DNA from: Candida dubliniensis CD36
Taxonomy: Eukaryota > Ascomycota > Pichiomycetes > Serinales > Debaryomycetaceae
Length of the DNA: 64,000 nucleotides
Assembly (NCBI RefSeq): GCF_000026945.1
Contig: NC_012861.1
Span: 372,001-436,000, forward strand
Direction of reading: 5' to 3'
Both the position numbers and the translations under genes were made by a program. Shown here in pieces: positions 41,838 through 51,433 of this stretch (positions within the stretch are counted from its first letter, which is position 1; every line of letters begins with the position of its first letter). Below the pieces are notes generated by a model that was not told the DNA's origin, did not search any database, and saw only the letters and a program-made list of their open reading frames with translations.

Positions 41838-44800
41838 ATGAATCGTCAACCTACCAGAGAAGACATTCAAAAGGCGATTCAGCGTTGCCATCAATTGAAA
41901 CAACAATATGGAGACCAAGTTAATGTTGTTCCTGAATTTGTTAGATTAAGCAAGTTCTTGAATACTTTGAGGATGCATCAACAGCGTTTTCAACAGCAAT
42001 ACCAACAACAACAACAACAACAACAGCAACAACAACAACAACAACAAAGTCTAAATCATTCACAACAATCGCCATTGCTACAAAATACACAAGGTCAGAC
42101 TCCACAACAACCTCCGACTCCTCAACAGTTTTCTAATTTTAATCAAAACGGTTATAATGGTCAACAGTTTTCTTCTCAGGCACACTCACCTGCTATTGGT
42201 GGCTCTTTATCGACTTCTGGTAATGGAACTCCATTAGTACAAAATGCCAATTTGATGACAGGAAAGAAAAATGCAAGAACACCAAATACCCAATTTGCTA
42301 ATCAGGCAGCAGTAGGAACGCCGTTACAACAACAACAGCCTTTACCTCAGGGAAACAATTCGAATCCTATGCTAAACCTGATGGGGCAGCAACAACCTCA
42401 ATCTCAACAACGTCAGCAAAACCAACCACCAAGTCCCCAATCAGCATTCACTAATCAACAATTCCAATTATTGAAGTCTCAACTTCAAGCATTCAAGTAT
42501 TTTGTTAGAGCACCAGGCCAGGGCCAAGGTCAGATACCACAAAATTTAATTGCATATGTTTCGAATCCGTCATCAGCAATGGCTAATGATATGTACTTGC
42601 CAGCGGTGAACCGACCCCAGACAAATGGCATGGATCGTATGATGCAGATGCCACAATCCATCCCTTCACAACTGCCACAATTCACTCCTCAACAACAAAA
42701 TGATTTGCTGAATCTGAAACCAAAATCTGCTGGAGGCACCCCTGAAGTCCCAGAAAAGAAAAAGGGGAAGCGAGGACCTAAACCAAAGAATCCCAAAAAA
42801 CCTACAAAGAAGCAGTTGAGAGAAGAAGAACAGAGACTTGCGTTAGAAAAGCAAAGACAAGAACTTGAACAAAATAGAATTAAGAATAGTGCTCCTCAAG
42901 CATTTCCACCTCAAACAGGTTTACAAGGACAAACCCCTTTCCCACCACAACAGCAACAAGCACCTCCACCTCCATCGGCTTCAGTATCATCGATTCCACC
43001 AGGTGGGCTAGCACAGCAGCAGCAGCAGCAGCAGCCATCGCGCCCAGTTACTAAACCTGCTACACCCCAACCATTATTTCCTGACCCATCTCCTCCAGTT
43101 AATATAAAGAGTGTAGTGCCCGATAGAGCAAACAACAACAAGGTAATAATACCAGTAACTAAGCCAAATATTGAAGTGGACACATTTGAGTTATTTGACA
43201 TCATTAGTGATGAAGTGAAAGATATACCGTTTAATACTTTATATGCCCCACAGAGCAGATTTCAGATTCCTTCGTTTTTGCCTGATGGTATAAGTATGGA
43301 AGATATTTATGTAAACAGAGAAGGATATATGCAAATTACAATAGAACAAGAAAAAGAGAGATTAAGAAAAGAGATTGAGAGTTTGGATGACAAAGATACC
43401 GAGAAAAAAATTGAACTTGAAACACAACTAAGTCTGCTAGATTTAATTCCTTATCAGAAAGATTTACGTGGCAAAGTGCTTATACAGTCTTGGTTTGGGA
43501 AATCATTACTTCCCAACTCACATCCAAACTTTTTAGCAAGGTTTAGTTCATTATCTTTGGACAGTGTTCATATGACGACAGATCTCTATAGACTCCAATT
43601 AGAATCCTTGATGAAGGAACAAAATCAGAAACATAGCAAAACTATCGAAGAAATCATAAGTTTCAGTGACAGAAGCAGTATCAAAGCTGCTAGAAGGTCA
43701 GACCGGTTATCAAGGTTTATGACCAAGATTAATAATTTCCACAATCAAACTGCGAAGGAAGAACAGAAGAAGTTGGAAAGAATGGCTAAACAACGTTTGC
43801 AAGCATTGAAACTGAATGATGAAGAGGCTTATTTGAAATTGTTAGATCATACAAAGGATACCAGAATCACTCATTTGTTGGAACAAACAAACCAATTTTT
43901 GGACTCCTTGGCTCTTGCAGTTCAAAGTCAACAAAGGGAAGCAAAAGATAATTTAGCAAATTCAGGGCGTGCGATTGAACCAACCCCAGCTGAACCTCTT
44001 GATGACGACAAAAGAGAAAAGATTGATTATTATAATGTTGCTCATAGAATTAAAGAAGAAGTCACCAAACAACCTTCGATATTGGTTGGGGGTACTTTGA
44101 AAGAGTATCAATTGAAAGGTTTACAATGGATGGTTTCGTTGTTTAATAATCATTTGAACGGTATCTTAGCAGATGAGATGGGTTTGGGTAAAACAATTCA
44201 AACTATTTCATTACTTACATATCTTGTGGAAGTTAAAAAGATTACTGGTCCATTTTTAGTGATTGTCCCGTTATCAACAGTAACTAATTGGAATTTGGAA
44301 TTTGAAAAATGGGCTCCATCAATTAAGAAAATCACTTATAAGGGTACTCCAAATCAACGTAAAGTGATGCAACACGACATTAGAACAGGGAATTTCCAAC
44401 TAGTATTAACTACATTTGAATACATCATCAAGGATAAGACATTATTGGGTAGAGTCAAATGGGTTCATATGATTATTGACGAAGGTCATCGTATGAAGAA
44501 TGCTAATTCCAAATTATCCGAGACATTAACACAGAATTACCATAGTGATTATCGTTTGATTTTGACGGGTACACCTTTGCAAAACAATTTACCAGAATTA
44601 TGGGCATTATTGAACTTTGTTTTGCCAAAGATTTTCAATTCGGTAAAATCATTTGATGAATGGTTTAACACACCATTTGCAAACACTGGTGGTCAAGATA
44701 AGATAGAATTGACAGAAGAAGAAACTTTGTTGGTAATTAGAAGATTGCACAAAGTTTTAAGACCTTTCCTTTTGAGAAGATTGAAAAAAGATGTTGAAAA

Positions 44801-46829
44801 AGATTTACCAAACAAAGTGGAAAAAGTTGTTAAATGTAAGTTATCAGCATTGCAATCTAAATTGTACCAACAAATGTTGAGGTATAATATGTTGTATGCT
44901 GGTGATCCTAGCAATGGATCGGTTCCTGTTACCATTAAAAATGCAAATAACCAAATAATGCAATTAAAGAAGATTTGTAATCACCCTTTTGTTTATGAAG
45001 AAGTTGAACATTTGATTAATCCTACTATTGATACCAACGATCAGATTTGGAGAGTAGCTGGTAAATTTGAATTATTGGACAAAGTGTTACCTAAATTTAA
45101 AGCAACTGGTCACAAAGTTTTAATTTTTTTCCAAATGACTCAAATTATGAATATTATGGAAGATTTTTTACGATTCAGAGATATGAAATATATGAGATTA
45201 GATGGTGGAACCAAAGCTGATGATAGAACTGATTTATTGAAAAGTTTTAATGCTCCTGATTCAGATTATTTTTGTTTTCTTTTATCTACTCGTGCTGGTG
45301 GTTTGGGTCTTAATTTGCAAACTGCTGATACAGTTATTATTTTTGATACTGATTGGAACCCACATCAAGATTTACAAGCACAAGATAGAGCTCATCGTAT
45401 TGGTCAAAAGAATGAAGTTAGAATATTAAGATTGATCACTGAAAATTCAGTGGAAGAAATGATTTTGGAAAGAGCTCATAAAAAATTGGAGATTGACGGT
45501 AAGGTTATTCAAGCAGGTAAATTCGATAATAAATCCACTGCTGAAGAACAAGAAGCTATGTTAAGGGCATTAATAGAAAAAGAAGAAGAGCGTAGACAAA
45601 AAGGTGGTACTGAAGATGAAGAAGAGGATTTAGATGATGATGAATTGAACCAAATTATTGCCAGAAATGAAAATGAGTTGGTAGTATTTAAGAAAATGGA
45701 TGAAGAAAGATACCTTGCCACAAAGAATGCTTCATACCCAGCAAGATTGTTTACTGAAGAAGAGTTACCCGAGATTTATAAGAAGGATCCAGAAGAACTT
45801 CTCAAGAAAGAGGATGTTGCACTGGAAGAATATGGGCGTGGTGCTAGAGAAAGACGAACATTACAATATGATGACAATTTAACTGAAGAACAATGGTTAA
45901 GAAAAATTGAAGGTATGGTTTCTGACGACGACGATGATGATGATGACGACAACGTTGATAGGAGTGATTCTGAAATGGAAGCCAAACCGAAAAAACCAAA
46001 AGGAAGAAGAGGTCGGAAACCCAAAATTGCACGTGTTGAAGACGAAGAAAGTCAAACTGAATCCGATGCTATTTCTATTAAACGTCAGTTACCGGAAGAT
46101 GGAGATGACTTTGTTCCACCAAAGAGACAGAAATCATCTACACCAGCTGGTAGTACTACTGCTTCTTCTGGCAGAGGTAGAGGAAGGGGCCGCGGTAGAG
46201 GTCGTGGACGTGGAAGAGGAAGAGGAAGAGGGTCTTTATTATCTCGTTATACACCTTCTGTTGATCCTTTAACTGCAGACGAGAGATCTACCTTACAAAA
46301 CCAAATTGAAAACATATTGGGGTTGATTATAAATTATAAGAATGAACATGATAGAAAATTGAGTGAATTATTTTTAGTGAAACCACCGAAAAGATTTTAT
46401 CCTGATTATTATGTATTGATCAAGCATCCAATTGCCCTTGATGTGATTAAAAAGAGAACATCATCAAAGTCATATAGTAAGATTAGAGAATTTTTGGAGG
46501 ATATTCATTTAATGTTCACTAATGCAAAGATTTATAATGAAGAAGGTTCTATTGTTTATCAAGATGCAGCATTTTTGGAAAGATTATCAATGGATAAATT
46601 CAAAGAATTGGCAGCAAATCTTCCCCAAGAAGAAATCAATAAGATTTTAGATTTCACTGAGTTTGATGAAATGTTTAGTTTAAAACCATTAGTTCCTTCC
46701 ACTGCTATTAAGCAACCAATTGAAGCAAAATTAGAAAAAATAGATAAAGGTGAAGCAATTGATAGTCCATTACTCAATGCTTCTACTACTGCTGGAACAG
46801 AAGAATCCACACCAGCAAATTTTGATTGA
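41838..46829 (+). CDS. SNF2: SWI/SNF chromatin-remodelling ATPase Snf2
   Basis: This 1663-residue protein is the motor of the SWI/SNF complex, which slides and evicts nucleosomes at promoters. The N-terminal 450 residues are Gln/Pro-rich with a long Gln tract at about 54-75. An HSA region that binds actin-related proteins lies near 570-650. The Snf2 ATPase follows: DEMGLGKT with Lys785, DEGH near 881, and helicase C motifs ending in QAQDRAHRIGQ near 1190. A SnAC-like acidic stretch and an AT-hook (RRGRKPK, near 1388) come next, then an Arg/Gly run near 1440-1465. A bromodomain at about 1487-1590 reads acetylated histones. No CTG codon was noticed in the ATPase core. The frame opens 24 bp earlier at TTG; ATG 41838 is the start. 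Confidence 0.96.
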   Translation: MNRQPTREDIQKAIQRCHQLKQQYGDQVNVVPEFVRLSKFLNTLRMHQQRFQQQYQQQQQQQQQQQQQQQSLNHSQQSPLLQNTQGQTPQQPPTPQQFSNFNQNGYNGQQFSSQAHSPAIGGSLSTSGNGTPLVQNANLMTGKKNARTPNTQFANQAAVGTPLQQQQPLPQGNNSNPMLNLMGQQQPQSQQRQQNQPPSPQSAFTNQQFQLLKSQLQAFKYFVRAPGQGQGQIPQNLIAYVSNPSSAMANDMYLPAVNRPQTNGMDRMMQMPQSIPSQLPQFTPQQQNDLLNLKPKSAGGTPEVPEKKKGKRGPKPKNPKKPTKKQLREEEQRLALEKQRQELEQNRIKNSAPQAFPPQTGLQGQTPFPPQQQQAPPPPSASVSSIPPGGLAQQQQQQQPSRPVTKPATPQPLFPDPSPPVNIKSVVPDRANNNKVIIPVTKPNIEVDTFELFDIISDEVKDIPFNTLYAPQSRFQIPSFLPDGISMEDIYVNREGYMQITIEQEKERLRKEIESLDDKDTEKKIELETQLSLLDLIPYQKDLRGKVLIQSWFGKSLLPNSHPNFLARFSSLSLDSVHMTTDLYRLQLESLMKEQNQKHSKTIEEIISFSDRSSIKAARRSDRLSRFMTKINNFHNQTAKEEQKKLERMAKQRLQALKLNDEEAYLKLLDHTKDTRITHLLEQTNQFLDSLALAVQSQQREAKDNLANSGRAIEPTPAEPLDDDKREKIDYYNVAHRIKEEVTKQPSILVGGTLKEYQLKGLQWMVSLFNNHLNGILADEMGLGKTIQTISLLTYLVEVKKITGPFLVIVPLSTVTNWNLEFEKWAPSIKKITYKGTPNQRKVMQHDIRTGNFQLVLTTFEYIIKDKTLLGRVKWVHMIIDEGHRMKNANSKLSETLTQNYHSDYRLILTGTPLQNNLPELWALLNFVLPKIFNSVKSFDEWFNTPFANTGGQDKIELTEEETLLVIRRLHKVLRPFLLRRLKKDVEKDLPNKVEKVVKCKLSALQSKLYQQMLRYNMLYAGDPSNGSVPVTIKNANNQIMQLKKICNHPFVYEEVEHLINPTIDTNDQIWRVAGKFELLDKVLPKFKATGHKVLIFFQMTQIMNIMEDFLRFRDMKYMRLDGGTKADDRTDLLKSFNAPDSDYFCFLLSTRAGGLGLNLQTADTVIIFDTDWNPHQDLQAQDRAHRIGQKNEVRILRLITENSVEEMILERAHKKLEIDGKVIQAGKFDNKSTAEEQEAMLRALIEKEEERRQKGGTEDEEEDLDDDELNQIIARNENELVVFKKMDEERYLATKNASYPARLFTEEELPEIYKKDPEELLKKEDVALEEYGRGARERRTLQYDDNLTEEQWLRKIEGMVSDDDDDDDDDNVDRSDSEMEAKPKKPKGRRGRKPKIARVEDEESQTESDAISIKRQLPEDGDDFVPPKRQKSSTPAGSTTASSGRGRGRGRGRGRGRGRGRGRGSLLSRYTPSVDPLTADERSTLQNQIENILGLIINYKNEHDRKLSELFLVKPPKRFYPDYYVLIKHPIALDVIKKRTSSKSYSKIREFLEDIHLMFTNAKIYNEEGSIVYQDAAFLERLSMDKFKELAANLPQEEINKILDFTEFDEMFSLKPLVPSTAIKQPIEAKLEKIDKGEAIDSPLLNASTTAGTEESTPANFD

Positions 46830-46981
46830 TTTACAAGATTATTTAATGGAATAATATATATTATCATTATTTTAAAGAATCTTTTAAAAGATAGAAAAAA
46901 AAAAAGAAAAAAACTCATGTATTATCTGTATACTATATATATATATCTATATATACATATGTGTGTATAAACAATTTATCT

Positions 46982-46983
<2 letters not shown>

Positions 46984-47020
<37 letters not shown>
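46984..47020. repeat. (TTA)n microsatellite
   Basis: About twelve TTA units in the 200-bp gap between the convergent SNF2 and GRAM-domain genes, ending 10 bp before the latter's stop. Confidence 0.9.
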
Positions 47021-47021
<1 letters not shown>

Positions 47022-47029
47022 TTAAGTTA

Positions 47030-47593
47030 TTATTGAACTTCATTGTAAGCCGGCAAAGTATCATCGATATCTCTATTATTAACAGCATCATTAAGGGTTT
47101 TATTCAAGATATCACAAAATTCAAATAAACCACCATCATGAAATTTAATTTTACCAATAAAATATTGATTTTTCGGTAATCCATTAGTGGCAATATTATT
47201 ATTTTGTGATGAACTATGAAACATAAATTCCCAATAATTAGATCCAATCCAAGGAGCTTTAATTTTATGAGATAATTGTAATAAAGGTGCTAAATTCAAA
47301 TCAATTACAAATGATTGAATATCTCCTTGAGTAGCAGTTATAAATACTAATCTTTTCGTTGTTAAATATATAAATCCATCTTGTGCTTGAATAGAAACTT
47401 TTCTGTCATTAGGATTGGTGGTGGTGGTGGTGGTGGAGGTTATCGATGTTATCTCTAATGATTGTCTAGAAGTATTTGATCTATATTTTAGAACTTCTAA
47501 CCCATCTGAACTGACTTCAAATGGAAGTTCATTTGGTTGAGTTTGTATTATTTTTAAAAAATCAGATTTTAATACCGCACCAGATATAGACAT
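47030..47593 (-). CDS. GRAM/PH-like protein resembling WBP2
   Basis: This 187-residue protein has a GRAM/PH-like fold over most of its length. Its core, GFIYLTTKRLVFIT (about 88-101), is the typical strand pair of that fold, and WIGSNYWEFMF and GGLFEFCDIL fit WW-domain-binding protein 2. It ends in LPAYNEV, an LPxY motif that WW domains of Rsp5-type ligases can bind. WBP2 proteins are PY-motif adaptors in animals; the fungal role is unknown to me. A Thr run at about 53-59 is encoded by a GGT repeat on the plus strand. It converges on SNF2 and is divergent from MTF1. Confidence 0.6.
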   Translation of the reverse strand: MSISGAVLKSDFLKIIQTQPNELPFEVSSDGLEVLKYRSNTSRQSLEITSITSTTTTTTNPNDRKVSIQAQDGFIYLTTKRLVFITATQGDIQSFVIDLNLAPLLQLSHKIKAPWIGSNYWEFMFHSSSQNNNIATNGLPKNQYFIGKIKFHDGGLFEFCDILNKTLNDAVNNRDIDDTLPAYNEVQ

Positions 47594-48054
47594 GGTAATA
47601 ATTAGTGTTGGAGAAGTGTTAGTTAATGATGGTTGAAAATTAATACTTATTGTCTTGATTGATTACTAGTTTTAAACTGGAAGATTTTGTGCAATTTCCC
47701 ACGACAAAAGTACAATGAAGTCAAAAGTGGACTATGTTAATTACCAAGATTTTGATAAGTCAAAACCAGATCAGTAAATGATTATAGAGAATATTATTAG
47801 TTGAAGATGACTTGATTGTAAACACTTGTAGATATAGTCATTATGTGTTTATGTATGGTAGACTTGAGGCCAGTTTAGATGAGAGTTGGCCCATTCATTC
47901 TTTCATTACAAACAATTTTTTTTTTTCTTCTTCTTCTTCTTCTTTAACAAAGCTCATCTAATTTTCTTTTCTGTTTCAACCATAAACAAACAACATTATA
48001 AAGTCAATATAGTTGATATATTATTCAACCATTTTTTATTTTTTTTTGGAAGCA

Positions 48055-48102
<48 letters not shown>

Positions 48103-48104
48103 AT
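47594..48104. promoter_or_regulatory. Divergent promoter of GRAM gene and MTF1
   Basis: This 511-bp region ends in a long (GAAA)n purine tract that abuts the MTF1 ATG, after a T-run and CTT run near 47918-47944. The MTF1 frame is open through the tract but has no ATG there. Confidence 0.6.
48054..48103. repeat. (GAAA)n tract abutting the MTF1 start
   Basis: Roughly twelve copies of GAAA end two bases before the MTF1 ATG, so the 5' leader is probably a pure purine repeat on the RNA. Confidence 0.9.
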
Positions 48105-49160
48105 ATGGCAATAATCACAAGGGCAAAAGCATTTAACCCTAATCTAGTGGGGATGTTTCTGCACAAGATACCCTATTATTATAGTAGGACTCATTTATGT
48201 GACCCTGATGCTTGTCAATCTATAATTGATAAATTAGATTTAAAAAACAAATATAATAGTTCTAAATTAGATATTGTTGATATTAATCCTGGATATGGAT
48301 TATTTTCAACCATGTTAAATTATGAATTAAAACCTAAAAATCATATTTTAATTGAAAATAAAGAACGTTGTGTAACTAGTTTATCATCAATAATTGATAA
48401 ATTAATTGAAAAAACTGGTAATAATGGTAATTTTAAATTATATAATAAAGATTCATTTATATGGTCAACTTATACTGATTTAATTGAAAATGATAAACTT
48501 ATTCAACCACAAATTAAATCATTTGATAATTTTCATGATGAATTATTGATTATAGCAAATTGGACTGGGAATAAAGAAGAATCAGTTATTGCTCAATGGA
48601 TTAAATGTTGTGGACATAGAAATTGGTTAATGAAATATGGTAAAGTTAGAATGATTATATTTGCTCCTTCAACATCAGCTATGAAATTTTTAGGTGAACC
48701 AGGATTTAGAAAAAGAAAAAGAACAGGATTAAAACGTGATTTATTTACTGATTCTAAATTAATTGGAATTTTAAATTCAGAAAAAATTCCTGGATTAGGT
48801 TATGATCCAAGAGTTTTAATTCGTGATCAACCAGTATTACTTGAAAAATCAAGTGCTCATAAAGGTGGAGATTATTCAATAATTGAACTTTCTCCAGGGA
48901 AATATACTACTGAAAAAATAGAAAATATTGATCATATTTTACTGGCAATTTATTTAACTAATAAGAAATTAATTGATATTCTTCCAACTTTAGCTCCAGG
49001 AGCTATGTATATGGCTAAAAGTTTACCAAAAGAAATTTTAGAAAAATGTCCTTATGAATTTACTCGTGAAGACATTCTTAAATTTTCTCAAGTATATGAA
49101 GAATGGCCATTTAAACCATCAATAGAAACACAATATAGTTATGATTTGTCTTATTCATAA
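48105..49160 (+). CDS. MTF1: Mitochondrial transcription factor Mtf1
   Basis: This 351-residue protein is the sigma-like partner of mitochondrial RNA polymerase (Rpo41) and melts promoters in the matrix. It has the rRNA dimethyltransferase fold (TFB2M/KsgA-like): DINPGYG near 56-62 is the old SAM-binding loop. WSTYTDLIENDKLIQP, NWLMKYGKV and EEWPFKP match yeast Mtf1 as recalled. Length is near the 341 residues of yeast. The ATG at 48105 directly follows the GAAA repeat; an upstream open frame from 47886 is a TTG-started artefact of that repeat. Mtf1 needs no cleaved presequence, and none is evident here. Confidence 0.93.
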   Translation: MAIITRAKAFNPNLVGMFLHKIPYYYSRTHLCDPDACQSIIDKLDLKNKYNSSKLDIVDINPGYGLFSTMLNYELKPKNHILIENKERCVTSLSSIIDKLIEKTGNNGNFKLYNKDSFIWSTYTDLIENDKLIQPQIKSFDNFHDELLIIANWTGNKEESVIAQWIKCCGHRNWLMKYGKVRMIIFAPSTSAMKFLGEPGFRKRKRTGLKRDLFTDSKLIGILNSEKIPGLGYDPRVLIRDQPVLLEKSSAHKGGDYSIIELSPGKYTTEKIENIDHILLAIYLTNKKLIDILPTLAPGAMYMAKSLPKEILEKCPYEFTREDILKFSQVYEEWPFKPSIETQYSYDLSYS

Positions 49161-49271
49161 AATGAAATGAAATGAAATGAAATGAAATATAAATGTAAAA
49201 TATAAATATTATCATAACTATCGTTTTTTGTCATTTTAGAGAATGAAGTTCGAATATTTTCTTTGTGGAGA

Positions 49272-49298
49272 GGGGGCGAGGGGGAGGGACGTTGTGGG
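49272..49298 (+). other. G-quadruplex candidate downstream of MTF1
   Basis: G-runs of 5, 5, 3 and 3 bases with loops of 3, 1 and 7 bases lie 112 bp after the MTF1 stop, in the gap between two convergent genes. On the MTF1 transcript this could fold if the 3' UTR reaches it. Confidence 0.5.
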
Positions 49299-49403
49299 TT
49301 ATTGAATTTATTGTATATAGTGAAATAAACTAGCTTTCTATCTTATGAAAAGTATATATAGATAAAGTGGATATTGCTTACTAAATATATAGGAGACTAC
49401 AAA

Positions 49404-49884
49404 TTATAATTTCAAGTTTGGTAAATAACCTGGATGATGATGATGATGATGATGATGTTGGTGGTGGTGGTTTTGTTGGTATTGTTGGTGTTGTTGTTGT
49501 AGTTTAGTAGAATCTAATTTTTTTACAACTTGTACAGGTGCAGTAATACATCTTCTATCAATATCATTTTTCAAATTTGTTATTTGTTCATTAATAATTG
49601 GTGTACTAACAGGTACAGGTGTTGAATATTGTTCTTGTAAGCTTTGGGCTCGGATTGAAGATATTCTATGCAATTGATCTTGTCCTTGTCCTTGTCCTTG
49701 TCCTTGCTGTTGCTGCTGCTGCTGCTCTTTTGGTTTTATTGAATAAGCTGATTGATGTTCTGGATTATAATATGATAATGGTGGAGAAATCGATGAAGGA
49801 AATAATGGAGGACGTGGAGTTGGTTGTACTATATTAGACAAATTATTATTCCCATTAATTTCTTTCCCATTATCATCATCATCA

Positions 49885-49919
<35 letters not shown>

Positions 49920-51098
49920 TTTGGGCATATTGGGTTTATCATTATCATCAGAATAAATTGAAGATGAACAAGAATATGCCACAAATAATTGACGTTTCAT
50001 AATTGATTTATGATCATAGAAAAATAATATCATTATTGATAAAATTGATAAAAATTCAAATATAATTAAAATATAACCAAAATCTTTAATTGTTGAATAA
50101 ATTTTTAATTGAATTTTAGAAATTAAAATCATTAAAATAAATCCTAAATTAATAATATTAATAAAATATAATGAACCTAAATTAATATAATGCCAAATTA
50201 ATATTTTAGGACAACAATGAAGTAATATATATAATAAAAATAAAATTATTGAATTTATTAATAAACCAATTTTACCAATCATAATTGGAATTAAAGAATT
50301 TCGAATTTTTTTAACAATTTTATCAATATTTAAAGAACTTTGAATCATTTCACCATCACCATCACCATCACCATCACCATCACCATCACCATCACCATCA
50401 CCATTATTATTATTATTATTATTATTATTAGTATTCATAATATGATGATCAAAATATCGAGGATATAATCTTGTTAAAACAATTCTTAAAAATTGTTCAA
50501 TTAAATCGGATTTTTTAATTGAATTTGAATTAGTCTTAATCTTAGTATTTGAAAATTTTTGTAAAAGGATTGAATCAACTTTAATTAAATTTTGATAATT
50601 AAAATATCCTTGATTATCATTAAAAAATTTTTCAATAAATAAAATTTGAATAGAATTATCATTATTTATATTAATAATAGGTTGACATAATATAGTAGTT
50701 TGATTAATATTATTTAAATAAATATCTTCATTACGAATATAAATTCCTCGAAGAATATTTTCAAGATCTTGATTAATTATAAATTTATTAATGTCAATCA
50801 TAGAAAGTGATGATACATTTCCAATGGTTGGTGGTGGTAGAGGTGGTGGTGGTGATGGTTCAAATAATAATGAATTAGATAATAATAAAACAATATCAAT
50901 TTCACCAAAATATAATTTAAAATTAGAAATATATTGATTAATTAAATTAATAAATATTAACCATAATAAAAAATTTTTTAAAGTATGAGCTATTGAAATA
51001 GTTGGATTTTTAATTTCATGAGGAGGAGGAGTTTGATTCCAACCTTGAGTTGTTGAATGGAATAAAGAAGTTGGGAAATCTATTGATAAGATTCTCAT
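49404..51098 (-). CDS. Unidentified multi-span membrane protein
   Basis: This 564-residue protein is not assigned to a family. Hydrophobic segments are seen near 40-75 and as four closely spaced spans at about 270-370. Between them lies a soluble region of about 130 residues that may face the lumen or exterior, followed by an Asn tract and a Gly-Asp repeat (about 233-250). The C-terminal 190 residues are low complexity: an Asn/Asp tract near 394-412, a Gln run with Gly-Gln repeats near 455-475, and a His run near 548-557 before the end. The ATG at 51098 is the first one. It is divergent from nothing close and converges with MTF1. Codon use is like its neighbours. Function unknown. Confidence 0.7.
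50349..50402. repeat. (ATCACC)n hexanucleotide in coding sequence
   Basis: About nine copies encode an alternating Gly-Asp run in the soluble loop of the membrane protein. It is in frame, so unit gain or loss would change loop length only. Confidence 0.9.
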
Positions 51099-51433
51099 GA
51101 TTAAAGAATCTTATCAAATTCTATAAAAGTTGTTTGGGAATTGTAGTAAATGATAAAAGTGATTTCAATTGTTTATTTTTTTTTTTTTTTTTGAAAAGAA
51201 AATGACTAGAAAATGTTATATATATATATATATAAATAAATAAATGGTTGCTAATTACAAATTTTTGTAATGTTGAATGCAAAACACACACAACTATGTC
51301 GGTATAAGAAAGAAATGATTCTATTTTTTGGGTGCAAAAAAAAAAGAAAAAAAAAAAAACAATATTGGATCTCCAAAATTCTTCATATACATATATATAT
51401 TAATACAGAAACATTTAATATTATCATTAAATT
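51099..51433. other. Intergenic region, RNA14 3' flank
   Basis: This 335-bp stretch between two minus-strand genes has a T-run near 51177-51192, a (TA)n run near 51218-51234, and A-runs near 51337-51359. It serves as the promoter of the membrane-protein gene and the RNA14 3' end. Confidence 0.55.

Noticed and set aside
47886..48104. Long N-terminal extension of MTF1
   Set aside because: It starts at TTG and reads through T-runs and the GAAA repeat; it has no ATG.
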